A stretch of DNA of 64,000 nt. It comes from an uncultured Chlamydiae bacterium (GTDB lineage Bacteria; Chlamydiota; Chlamydiia; Chlamydiales; 2-12-FULL-49-11). This document shows, piece by piece, positions 26,759-34,982 of this stretch. Both the position numbers and the translations under genes were made by a program. The notes under the pieces were generated by a model. That model searched no databases. It was given only the letters and a program-made list of their open reading frames with translations, and was not told where the DNA came from. Where the stretch lies: assembly GCA_937996705.1 (NCBI GenBank), contig CALKUQ010000018.1, forward strand, positions 62,001 to 126,000, written 5' to 3'. The first letter of the stretch is position 1. Each line of letters opens with the position of its first letter.

Positions 26759-28117
26759 TCAACCTCTTACTGTAGTGGTCAGAGGCTGGGTCAAATTCCC
26801 GCTTGAATCGATGACATAAAGGATATAGGTGTCAACTTCTAAAGATGTTCGGTTATGATCTTCATAAGAAGTCGTCCCCCTATCTAGTGTGGCAATCCCT
26901 ACACCATTGCGCTTAAGATAGTAGCCCATATCCCCCTCTGATTGTGAATCTTTCCAAGCAAGGGAGTTATAATACTCACTGACCACTAAAAAATCATTTT
27001 TTTTACGAATACCCCCAAACGAGAATTCTGAATTGAGTCCAGGTGGAAACGCGATATAAGCGGGACCTGAACCGACACTAATCTCTCTAACTGCGAAACT
27101 AGAGGTGTCAATCACGCTAAGAGTGTTGCTAAAAAAATTTGTTATATACGCCTCCTTTCCATTTGGCGTAATTGCAACAATTTGGGGACTATTTCCTACC
27201 ACAATTGTCTCCAACACTCGATCACTTCCAACATCAATCACACTCACTGTATTGCTTCCCGAATTTACAACATAAGCTTTGCTACCATCTGGGGTGATTG
27301 CAATCCATAAAGGATAAACACCTACATCAATTACCCTTGCTTGGTGATCCTCTCCTACATTAATGACACTCACAGTATCGCTTCCCAGATTTGCAACATA
27401 AGCTTTTCTACCATCTGGGGTGATTGCAATTGCAAAAGGTTCTGTCCCCACCGAAATTGTTGGTGAAACTACATCTGTTACCACATCAATCACACTCACT
27501 GAATTGCTTACCGAATTTGAAACATAAGCTTTGCTACCATCTGGGGTGATTGCAATTTCACGAGGTCTCCTTCCCACAATAATTGGTGGTGAAACTACAT
27601 CTGTTACCACATCAATCACACTCACTGAATTGCTTCTATTATTTACAACATAAGCTTTGCTACCATCTGGGGTAACTGCAATCGATACAGGAACACCACC
27701 TACATCAATTACCGCTGCTTCGTGATCCTCTCCTACATTAATAACACTCACACTACCGCTGCTTGAATTTGCAACGTAAACTTTTGTCCCGTCTGGAGTA
27801 ATGACAATGGCAACAGGCTTTCCCCCTACATCGATTGGGTCTCCAAAAATTTCATTAGAAAGTGCATCAATCACACTCAAATTATCATCTGTTTCACTTA
27901 CTACATATACCCACTTTCCATCAGGGGTAATAGCCAAAAGAGTAGGACTTTCCGCTACGCTAAGCGTTTTTACATCCAAAGAGTCTAATGTATTAATCAC
28001 ACTTACCGTATTCTCTAAAGTGTTTGTAACATATCCATTCTCAGGAGCAGCTTGTAAATAGAGGGTAGTAAGAAAAAAAGTGCCTATGAAAAAAAAATTA
28101 TACGTCTTTTTCGACAT
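26759..28117 (-). CDS. Exported YVTN-repeat beta-propeller protein
   Basis: 452 residues: a signal peptide (MSKKTYNFFFIGTFFLTTLYL), then eight tandem YVTN-type repeats of about 42 residues, each with xPxxIAITPDGxKAYVxN and NxVSVIDV signatures. A C-terminal 100-residue region follows, with a Trp/Tyr-rich segment that looks like a fibronectin-type module. YVTN proteins form seven- or eight-bladed propellers on cell surfaces (first named in archaeal surface-layer proteins) and usually bind proteins or glycans. Middle repeats are nearly identical at DNA level (see the repeat entry). A perfect TTGACA lies at 28167-28172 on the minus strand, but no convincing -10 is placed behind it. Role here unknown; adhesion is a guess. 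Confidence 0.85.
   Translation of the reverse strand: MSKKTYNFFFIGTFFLTTLYLQAAPENGYVTNTLENTVSVINTLDSLDVKTLSVAESPTLLAITPDGKWVYVVSETDDNLSVIDALSNEIFGDPIDVGGKPVAIVITPDGTKVYVANSSSGSVSVINVGEDHEAAVIDVGGVPVSIAVTPDGSKAYVVNNRSNSVSVIDVVTDVVSPPIIVGRRPREIAITPDGSKAYVSNSVSNSVSVIDVVTDVVSPTISVGTEPFAIAITPDGRKAYVANLGSDTVSVINVGEDHQARVIDVGVYPLWIAITPDGSKAYVVNSGSNTVSVIDVGSDRVLETIVVGNSPQIVAITPNGKEAYITNFFSNTLSVIDTSSFAVREISVGSGPAYIAFPPGLNSEFSFGGIRKKNDFLVVSEYYNSLAWKDSQSEGDMGYYLKRNGVGIATLDRGTTSYEDHNRTSLEVDTYILYVIDSSGNLTQPLTTTVRG
27261..27720. repeat. Tandem DNA repeats inside the YVTN gene
   Basis: The block GCTTTGCTACCATCTGGGGT or a near copy recurs at about 27276, 27393, 27525 and 27651. A 49-base exact copy begins at both 27461 and 27587, a spacing of 126 bases or 42 codons. 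This keeps frame, so unequal exchange would add or remove whole propeller blades. Confidence 0.8.
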
Positions 28118-28215
28118 AACAAACCCTGTGCGAATAAAAGCAAACCTTAACGTGTTGTTTGGTATTTGTCAAAAATTTTATCCTTACGATTGAGACCATT
28201 CTCAAAAAGGAGTTA

Positions 28216-28244
28216 TTGCTGCTCTTAAACGATTCTGCTATACT
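28216..28244 (+). promoter_or_regulatory. Probable promoter of tyrP-uvrB
   Basis: TTGCTG (28216-28221), 17-base spacer ending TGC, TATACT (28239-28244). It leaves a leader of about 100 bases before the chosen tyrP start; no clear attenuator was seen in it. Confidence 0.6.
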
Positions 28245-28350
28245 AAACCTCTTTAAAAAGAACTATTTTTTAGAAGCTAGAACCCTATTAAAATAAATTA
28301 ATTACAAGCGGGTTGTGTCGCATCTAAAAAAGCAAATTAAGGTGGTAATA

Positions 28351-29529
28351 ATGAGATGGGGTCCTACTATAGGGGGGATTTTACTGGTCGCAGGAACGAC
28401 GATCGGTGTAGGGATGTTGGGTTTGCCAGTGATGACTGGATTTATGGGCTTTTTCCCCTCCCTTTTGCTCTTGCTCCTCTGTTGGATTTTCATGCTTTTT
28501 ACCGGTTTTTTATTTATCGAAATTAATGACTCTGTCGGGGGCGAAGCAAATTTAATCACAATGGCAAGCACGACCCTTGGCTTTTGGGGAAAGGCAATTG
28601 CTTGGGTGGTCTACCTCTTGCTTCTCTACTCTCTAATGGCAGCCTATATTTCAGGGTCAGCCCCTCTATTTATGCAACTCTTCCCAAAACTCCCTTTAGG
28701 TGCCGCTAAATTTATTTTGCCTTTGTGTTTTGGTGGATTTATCTATTTAGGAACCAAAGGGGTAGACTTAGTTAATCGATTTCTTATGCTCGGTCTTGTT
28801 GCAGCTTACATCATTTTAATTGCCTTCATACCCACCCATATTCAAGCAAATCTTTTAACCCACGTTGCCTGGGCCCCTTTTGTCTATGCAGCCCCTGTCG
28901 TATTAACCTCGTTTGGATACCATATTATTATTCCAAGCTTAGCTACCTATTTAAAACACGATAAAAAATCCCTCTATACGGTTGTGATTATTGGAAGCCT
29001 TATAGCCCTCTGTATTAATGTGGTGTGGCAATTTTTAGTGCTTGGATCTGTCCCCTTGGAAGGGACAAACGGGTTAAGAGAGGCGTGGGAGCATGGGAGA
29101 CCTGCAACAGGACCTCTTGCTGCAATCATTAAATCTCCTTGGGTAAAAACAAGCGCCTATATTTTTTCATTTTTTGCAATTATCACCTCCTTTTTAGGAG
29201 TAGGCTTGAGCCTATCAGACTTTCTAACAGATGGATTTCGTCTTAAACGGGGGCTAAAAGGGCGCGTTTTAGCAATTCTGCTAACATTTATTCCCCCTCT
29301 CCTATTTGTTTTTTCCTACGAACGCGGTTTTTTAATGGCCCTAGAATATGCAGGGGCGTTTGTTGCTATATTGTTGATTTTTTTGCCTGCAATGATGGCC
29401 TGGAAGCTTGACTCAAACTCTTTTTACTCAAGCGCTAAAGGGAGGTTTTTACTCTCAGCTACAGTAGCGTTTTCCCTTATTATTGTTCTTATTAATTTAG
29501 CCATCCAATTTGGTTTCTACCGTGTTTAA
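28351..29529 (+). CDS. tyrP: Tyrosine/aromatic amino acid permease, copy 1
   Basis: A hydroxy/aromatic amino acid permease (HAAAP family) of 392 residues with about eleven TM helices. The start is GGILLVAGTTIGVGMLGLPV, the substrate-site unwound helix of this family, and the central TSFGYHIIIPSLATYL motif is present. It imports tyrosine or tryptophan by proton symport. ATG 28351 is preceded by AAGGTGG; an earlier GTG (28315) is in frame but has no ribosome site. The gene overlaps uvrB by 8 bases. A second copy at 31928-33127 is on the other strand; C. trachomatis likewise has two tyrP genes, but in tandem. Confidence 0.92.
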   Translation: MRWGPTIGGILLVAGTTIGVGMLGLPVMTGFMGFFPSLLLLLLCWIFMLFTGFLFIEINDSVGGEANLITMASTTLGFWGKAIAWVVYLLLLYSLMAAYISGSAPLFMQLFPKLPLGAAKFILPLCFGGFIYLGTKGVDLVNRFLMLGLVAAYIILIAFIPTHIQANLLTHVAWAPFVYAAPVVLTSFGYHIIIPSLATYLKHDKKSLYTVVIIGSLIALCINVVWQFLVLGSVPLEGTNGLREAWEHGRPATGPLAAIIKSPWVKTSAYIFSFFAIITSFLGVGLSLSDFLTDGFRLKRGLKGRVLAILLTFIPPLLFVFSYERGFLMALEYAGAFVAILLIFLPAMMAWKLDSNSFYSSAKGRFLLSATVAFSLIIVLINLAIQFGFYRV

Positions 29530-31501
29530 GCTAAAAACCGAATTTGATCCTAAGGGGGATCAACCAGAAGCGATCAAAGCACTCTCAAAAGGGGTCGTTT
29601 CGGGGAAAAGAAGCCAGGTACTTCTTGGAATTACAGGGTCTGGGAAAACATTTACTATGGCCAACATCATTCAAAAAGTTCAGAGGCCTACCTTAATTCT
29701 TGCCCACAATAAGACCCTTGCTGCGCAGCTTTATCAAGAATTTAAAGCATTTTTCCCTGATAATGCAGTGGAATACTTTGTCTCTTATTACGACTACTAC
29801 CAACCAGAGGCCTACATTGCAAGGACAGATACCTATATCGAAAAAGATCTTGCTATCAACGATCAAATTGAACGAATGCGACTATCTGCAACCCGAAATC
29901 TTATGGAGAGAGAGGACGTAATTATTATCGCTTCAGTCTCTTGCATCTATGGCCTTGGAGCTCCAGAAAACTACTCAAAAATGATTATCCACTTAAACAA
30001 AGGGGATACCATTTTAAGGGACGATTTACTGATTCACCTCATTAAACTCCACCACAAGCGAAATGATATGGAGCTTGCAAGGGGGAATTTCAGGGTACGT
30101 GGCGACATTGTTGAAATCGTCCCCGCTTATGAAACAGACATTGCCTATCGAATTGAATTTTTTGGAGACGAGATTGAGAGAATTAGTGAAATTGATCCCC
30201 TTACAGGAAAAGTACGATCCATCCTCACTTCCCTTTCTATTTATCCAGGATCTCACTATGTAACGCCTGATGAAATTAAAGATCAGGCCATCGTTTCAAT
30301 TCAAAATGAGCTCGAGGAACGAATTGCCTATTTTAAAGAAAAAAATCAATTGATTGAAGAGCAAAGGATTCGAGAAAGGACGAGGTATGACCTTGAAATG
30401 ATCAAGGAGATCGGTTTTTGCAAAGGAATTGAAAATTACTCCCGTCACTTTAGCTCAAGGGGCCCAGGAGAAGCGCCGCCCACCCTGATTGATTATTTTC
30501 CTGACGATTTTCTCTTTTTTATCGATGAATCCCACCAATCTGTCCCCCAAGTACGAGCCATGTATAATGGAGATAGAGCAAGAAAAGAGACTCTAATTAA
30601 CTACGGATTTAGACTCCCCTCCGCTTTTGACAACCGCCCCCTGAGATTTGAAGAATTTTATCAAAAGCTTAAAACTGTTATCTATGTCTCTGCAACACCC
30701 AACCCCTGGGAAGTAGAAGAATCTGCAGGAGAAATTGTCCAACAAATCATCCGACCCACAGGTCTTCTTGATCCCCTCTGCGAAATTAGAAAAGCAGAAT
30801 TCCAAGTCGATGATTGCATGGAAGAGATTCAAAAAGAGATTCGAAAAGGGGGAAGAATTTTAGTCACTACACTGACCAAGAAATTGGCAGAGGACCTTTC
30901 CAACTACCTTAAAGAGGTCGGAATCAAAGCAAAATACCTCCATTCGGAAATTCTCACCCTCGAAAGAATTCAAATTATCAAGGAGCTCAGAGAGGGAAAA
31001 TTCGACGTCCTTGTAGGGATAAACTTGCTAAGAGAGGGGTTAGACATCCCAGAAGTTTCTCTGGTTACCATCCTTGATGCCGATAAAGAGGGCTTTCTTA
31101 GAAGCGAAACCTCTCTTATTCAAACCTGTGGGAGGGCTGCCCGAAATGCTAAAGGAAGAGTGATCCTCTATGCCGACAAAATGACAAAATCGATCGAGGC
31201 CTGCGTCACAATCACGGAAAATAGGCGTAAAATCCAGGAAGAGTACAACAAAACCCATGGAATCACCCCACAAACGACATTGCGAAAAAAAGCGCAAACC
31301 CTCTTAGAATCTTTCGGCATCGAGGAGATTGCACAATCAGAGGATGCCCCGATCCAGCTTAGCGCAAAAGCTATCAATAAAAGAATTCGAGAGCTCGAAG
31401 AATCGATGATTAAAGCTGCAAAAGAGCTTCAATTTGAAGAAGCTGCAAGATTCCGAGATGAACTTCGTCATTATAGATCCCTACAGCTCCTGGAAGAGTG
31501 A
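29522..31501 (+). CDS. uvrB: Excinuclease ABC subunit B
   Basis: A UvrB protein of about 659 residues. Walker A is GITGSGKTFTMANI, the beta-hairpin is YYDYYQPEAYI with preceding VEYFVS, motif II is FFIDESHQSVPQ, motif V/VI is GINLLREGLDIPEVSLV and then QTCGRAARNAKGRVI. The C-terminal UVR domain (RELEESMIKAAKELQFEEAA) binds UvrC. It loads onto damaged DNA with UvrA and guides UvrC incision. GTG 29522 inside the tyrP stop region gives the standard N-terminus FKLKTEFDPKGDQPEAI; TTG 29510 would add four residues. Confidence 0.97.
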   Translation: MFKLKTEFDPKGDQPEAIKALSKGVVSGKRSQVLLGITGSGKTFTMANIIQKVQRPTLILAHNKTLAAQLYQEFKAFFPDNAVEYFVSYYDYYQPEAYIARTDTYIEKDLAINDQIERMRLSATRNLMEREDVIIIASVSCIYGLGAPENYSKMIIHLNKGDTILRDDLLIHLIKLHHKRNDMELARGNFRVRGDIVEIVPAYETDIAYRIEFFGDEIERISEIDPLTGKVRSILTSLSIYPGSHYVTPDEIKDQAIVSIQNELEERIAYFKEKNQLIEEQRIRERTRYDLEMIKEIGFCKGIENYSRHFSSRGPGEAPPTLIDYFPDDFLFFIDESHQSVPQVRAMYNGDRARKETLINYGFRLPSAFDNRPLRFEEFYQKLKTVIYVSATPNPWEVEESAGEIVQQIIRPTGLLDPLCEIRKAEFQVDDCMEEIQKEIRKGGRILVTTLTKKLAEDLSNYLKEVGIKAKYLHSEILTLERIQIIKELREGKFDVLVGINLLREGLDIPEVSLVTILDADKEGFLRSETSLIQTCGRAARNAKGRVILYADKMTKSIEACVTITENRRKIQEEYNKTHGITPQTTLRKKAQTLLESFGIEEIAQSEDAPIQLSAKAINKRIRELEESMIKAAKELQFEEAARFRDELRHYRSLQLLEE

Positions 31502-31506
31502 GTCGA

Positions 31507-31800
31507 TTACTCTGTAATTTCAGACTTCTCCATTATGGGAGGCGAAAGGAATGTTCCAGGTTTTTCTTCAAGGACGACTATCCCAAATATTTCTCTTCTG
31601 ATTTCTGCTATTGAATCTTCAGGTTTTTCTCCAATTACAACAGCTTCAAATATTTGTCTACGAACTGCCTCTAGAGGGGCCTTTAATGCCTTTTTTGCCG
31701 CCGCTGTAACAACGGAAGGATTATCCTGTCCACAAAATAGATCGCAAATTGTTGATCCTAAGTATGATAAAGCTGCTGCATTCCTAGTTATTATATTCAT
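31507..31800 (-). CDS. Small protein of 97 residues with internal repeat, unknown function
   Basis: Not recognised. ATG 31800 has a GGAGG five bases upstream. The N-terminus ITRNAAALSYLGSTICDLFC is mildly hydrophobic. Two copies of a 20-residue unit follow: RRQIFEAVVIGEKPEDS and RREIFGIVVLEEKPGTF. A 94-residue frame on the opposite strand covers the same DNA but lacks a ribosome site and has no repeat logic, so this strand was chosen. The upstream DNA is extremely AT-rich with an imperfect palindrome, suggesting its own control region. Confidence 0.6.
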   Translation of the reverse strand: MNIITRNAAALSYLGSTICDLFCGQDNPSVVTAAAKKALKAPLEAVRRQIFEAVVIGEKPEDSIAEIRREIFGIVVLEEKPGTFLSPPIMEKSEITE

Positions 31801-31818
31801 ATTCCTCCGATTAGTTTA

Positions 31819-31855
31819 ATTATAACAAACATAATTATAATATAATGTTTATAAT
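31819..31855. promoter_or_regulatory. AT-rich imperfect palindrome upstream of the 97-residue gene
   Basis: ATTATAACAAACAT (31819-31832) faces ATGTTTATAAT (31845-31855); the arms match except for a three-base insertion. The minus strand carries TATAAT at 31819-31824, which could be the -10 box of the small gene. Function as an operator is inferred. Confidence 0.35.
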
Positions 31856-31927
31856 TATCACAATAATATAAATTTCTAAGATTTTACTAAAAAAGCACTT
31901 TCCCTTAGACACTCTAAAAAGGGAGCC

Positions 31928-33127
31928 TTAAATCATTTGAAGAAGCTGATAGCTTAGAATAAAGACGGATATCCCTAACAATATAATAAGTAATGGCTTA
32001 CCCCCTGAAACTTGGTAGGTAGAGGGGATTTGCTTTTGATAACGCCCCTTGTAGATCATAAGGACGGGAAAGATCCCAAAAAGGATGACTGCACAAAAAC
32101 CACCCGCAAAGCCAAGGGCTCTATAGAAGATGCCGGGGTAAATTATGGCAAAGGCTAAAGGGGGAAGGAGTGTAAGGAGGCAAACATAAATATTTTCCCT
32201 CTTTTTATGGACGATTTTTAAGCCATCGGAGAGAAAATGGACAATACTGAGCGTTTGGGCTAGAAATGATGTAAGTATGGCAAAAAAGGCGAGAATTTGG
32301 GCAAAATTTCCAATCCAAGGGGAACTAACGTAATTCTTTAGTGCAGCTGCTGCATCAAGCCCTTTTTTATAGCTAGATAAAATCCCCAGCTCCCCCTCGA
32401 TTGGGAGAGATCCTAAAGCAATGATCTGCCAAAAGAGGTAGACAAGAAGGGTGAAAAGAGCCCCCCCAATAATAGACTGGCGAATCCTTTTAACATTCCC
32501 CCCAAGGTAGTGTGATAGGGTGGGAATCATGTTGTGAAATCCAAAGGATATCACCAAGATCGGAAAGGCTCCTATCGCATACTCTAAATGGACCTCTTTA
32601 AGTAAATTCATTTTCACATACCGAAGGCCTACAATTAATAGCGCAATGTAGGCTAAAATTTTACCCGCCATTAGAAAGCGATTTACAAGATCGACCGATC
32701 TTGTCCCAAAGTAGACAATCCATCCAAATAAAATTATAAAAAATGTACTCCCAATCCAAATCGGAATCGATACTCCAAATGTTTGGAAAAATGAGGTTAC
32801 GTGGTGGCCACTATCGGCAATATAGGCGACAGAGAGTGCGTAAAAAAGGAAAAGATACAAAATCCAACAAGCCCCCTTTCCTACCGGCCCTAACATCGAC
32901 GCAATCATAGTGATGAAATTGGTTCTTCCAGAAAACCAACCGTTGACTTCAACAAGAAGCAAACCGGTTGCGGTCATAAAAAAAGCGGCAATTGCAAACA
33001 AGACAAGAGAGGGGAAAAATCCTACAAGTCCTGTAAGAATAGGAAGCCCAAGCATTCCAGCCCCGATACAGCTCCCTCCAATCAGTAAGATCCCCCCAAA
33101 AACACTCCCTTGCTTTTTTTGACTCAT
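31928..33127 (-). CDS. tyrP: Tyrosine/aromatic amino acid permease, copy 2
   Basis: 399 residues, HAAAP family, about eleven TM helices. The N-terminal GGILLIGGSCIGAGMLGLPI and central ISFGFHNMIPTLSHYLG match copy 1 in position but differ in sequence, so the duplication is old or the substrates differ. The start codon overlaps the thyX stop by 4 bases (ATGA), implying a thyX-tyrP operon. The gene lies convergent to uvrB, with the 97-residue gene between them on the same strand. Confidence 0.92.
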   Translation of the reverse strand: MSQKKQGSVFGGILLIGGSCIGAGMLGLPILTGLVGFFPSLVLFAIAAFFMTATGLLLVEVNGWFSGRTNFITMIASMLGPVGKGACWILYLFLFYALSVAYIADSGHHVTSFFQTFGVSIPIWIGSTFFIILFGWIVYFGTRSVDLVNRFLMAGKILAYIALLIVGLRYVKMNLLKEVHLEYAIGAFPILVISFGFHNMIPTLSHYLGGNVKRIRQSIIGGALFTLLVYLFWQIIALGSLPIEGELGILSSYKKGLDAAAALKNYVSSPWIGNFAQILAFFAILTSFLAQTLSIVHFLSDGLKIVHKKRENIYVCLLTLLPPLAFAIIYPGIFYRALGFAGGFCAVILFGIFPVLMIYKGRYQKQIPSTYQVSGGKPLLIILLGISVFILSYQLLQMI

Positions 33128-34710
33128 CTGGCTCCAGCTCTCTTTTCATTTCGAATTTCTTGAGCCAATCTTCCTAAATCATAGCCTTCAAAGTCGACAT
33201 ATTTAAAGAATCTTTTGTATTCAGGAATCGCTTCAAACACTTGATGCGCCATGCTTTGAGCGATTCTTCTATAAGATGTATGCCCTTGAGGGGTCGATCT
33301 GAGCTCAGTTAGCCACTGAAGTCCCCTTAAGTTAATATGGAAGTACCAACGAATATTATAAGCCATAGGAACTACATACTGAGCCTCTTCTGGAAGATCT
33401 CTAGCAATCCGGTCGTAAACATGTTTTGCCATATCCATCGCATCTCGGTATTTTTTCTCCATTTCAGTACCCAAAATATCATCTGGAATGTAGTATCCCA
33501 AGTTTGCAGTCAATAGCTGTCTATCCTGGGTAAGCATCCTGTGACGTTGTAAATCTCTGTAACAACCAAAGTCAGCTGTAATTTCAAAGGTAAAATTAGC
33601 CCTTTCTAGCGCTCTAGGAGACTTGTGCCTCCTGTTTTCCCTCGCCTCTACAGCCGCTTCTAAAATTTGCTCAATTTCCCCTTTGGGGAGAACTTTTAAT
33701 TGATTCTCAATTTCAGGAAGAGAACTAACTGTATGAGGAAAGATAAGGGCTGCTGCTACCTGGTATACACTTTCTGGATCATAATCTACTAATTCAACCC
33801 CCCTATTTTCACTAGTGAGTGCGTTGTAAGGAGAAGAAACAGCTTTTAAGGAAGTTCTCATTTTATCCTTAAACTTCTGAAACAATTTAAAATGGGGATG
33901 ATCTAAATTTCCCCTACGGACAAAAGAGGGAATCACTTTTTCTAACTCTGCGCTTGATTTCCTTCCAATATCCTGAAGTTCTGCCAATTGCTCCGAATTT
34001 AACTTTTGAATAAGACCCTCACAAAACCTACCGTTTCCGAAAAAGCCCATATTTGTCAAAGTTCCTGCAGGCAAAAGCCCCCTCAAGCAATCTAATACCT
34101 TTGCCCGAATAGCTGCTGTATAAGCCCCTTTTGAAACCGTCTGCTCTTTTGGAAATTTTGATTCCATAATTTCCGTTAATTCGGGTATTAAATTGCCATA
34201 AACTTCGAAAAGATGATTGCACATTTGTATATACTCATCCCGAAACGCTGATGTCATTAAAACCGGTTCTCGGTAAAATAAAAATTCCCCATTCTTTTTT
34301 TGGTCAAAATAAATATATCTAGTCGATTTTTCTAAAGGGGAGCCCCCAATCCTACAATCTTGAATCACCTTGGCCGCAAGCATTGAAATATTTTCTATTG
34401 CTAAATGGGCCCCACCCAATTCGCCAATGGAATCATCCCCATACCCGTCTAAAATTCGATCATAAAACTCTTGTGCTCTCTGAAGAGCTCCATTTTTAAA
34501 TTCTTCTTTATCAACAAACTCTTCTCCAACAAACTCCTTTAATAAAAGAGCTCGTAGTCCTAACACAGAGCGAGAATACTTAGAAAACAAGGCCCCCTTC
34601 ATAACTTCGGGCAAATTCTTTAAAGCAAACACATTACTCGTGGTACTTGTCACATAATTCTCTAAAATTGCTCTCTCTTTTTCAGAAAATTCTTCATAAT
34701 CTTCCATCAT
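33124..34710 (-). CDS. thyX: Flavin-dependent thymidylate synthase, long chlamydial form
   Basis: 528 residues, twice the length of ordinary ThyX. Both halves resemble ThyX. The first half has FSKYSRSVLGLRALLLKEF and SIGELGGAHLAIENIS. The second half has RDLQRHRMLTQDRQLLTANL, a divergent form of the RHRxxSxxxxSxR flavin and dUMP-binding motif. ThyX methylates dUMP to dTMP using FAD and methylene-tetrahydrofolate. Chlamydiae use this two-domain version (CT632 in C. trachomatis, from memory). It is divergent from greA and leads a short operon with tyrP. Confidence 0.88.
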   Translation of the reverse strand: MMEDYEEFSEKERAILENYVTSTTSNVFALKNLPEVMKGALFSKYSRSVLGLRALLLKEFVGEEFVDKEEFKNGALQRAQEFYDRILDGYGDDSIGELGGAHLAIENISMLAAKVIQDCRIGGSPLEKSTRYIYFDQKKNGEFLFYREPVLMTSAFRDEYIQMCNHLFEVYGNLIPELTEIMESKFPKEQTVSKGAYTAAIRAKVLDCLRGLLPAGTLTNMGFFGNGRFCEGLIQKLNSEQLAELQDIGRKSSAELEKVIPSFVRRGNLDHPHFKLFQKFKDKMRTSLKAVSSPYNALTSENRGVELVDYDPESVYQVAAALIFPHTVSSLPEIENQLKVLPKGEIEQILEAAVEARENRRHKSPRALERANFTFEITADFGCYRDLQRHRMLTQDRQLLTANLGYYIPDDILGTEMEKKYRDAMDMAKHVYDRIARDLPEEAQYVVPMAYNIRWYFHINLRGLQWLTELRSTPQGHTSYRRIAQSMAHQVFEAIPEYKRFFKYVDFEGYDLGRLAQEIRNEKRAGAR

Positions 34711-34925
34711 AAACCGCCTTTATCTATATGCAGATTCTTATTAAAAGGGGGAAAACTTGTTATACCCACTCCCCAATCTTTTAACCCAACTGCATCTATC
34801 CTATCAATGAGATGGTGTGGCTTTGTGCCAGCTAAAACTGGATTAATACCTTGTGTGCCAAAATCCAAATTTTCACCCTTTTAATCTACTTTTATATAGA
34901 CAAGTGTAATCTTTTGCTTATTTTT

Positions 34926-34954
34926 TTGCAGGGAAAAGAATTTCCGGCTATACT
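34926..34954 (+). promoter_or_regulatory. Probable promoter of greA
   Basis: TTGCAG (34926-34931), 17-base spacer, TATACT (34949-34954). A leader of about 22 bases carries AGGGAGG just before the ATG at 34983. The rest of the 270-base thyX-greA gap shows no gene. Confidence 0.65.
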
Positions 34955-34982
34955 GATTTGGAAAGTCATTAGGGAGGATCTC

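Noticed and set aside
27261..27720. Possible CRISPR-like regular repeats
   Set aside because: Repeats are in-frame coding units of a YVTN propeller with 117-132 base spacing and no unique spacers.
28167..28172. Perfect -35 box TTGACA upstream of the YVTN gene on the minus strand
   Set aside because: The sequence 17 bases away (TAAGGT) is a poor -10, so a promoter is not claimed.
31535..31819. 94-residue frame on the plus strand opposite the 97-residue gene
   Set aside because: No ribosome site; the opposite strand has GGAGG at the right distance and an internal protein repeat.
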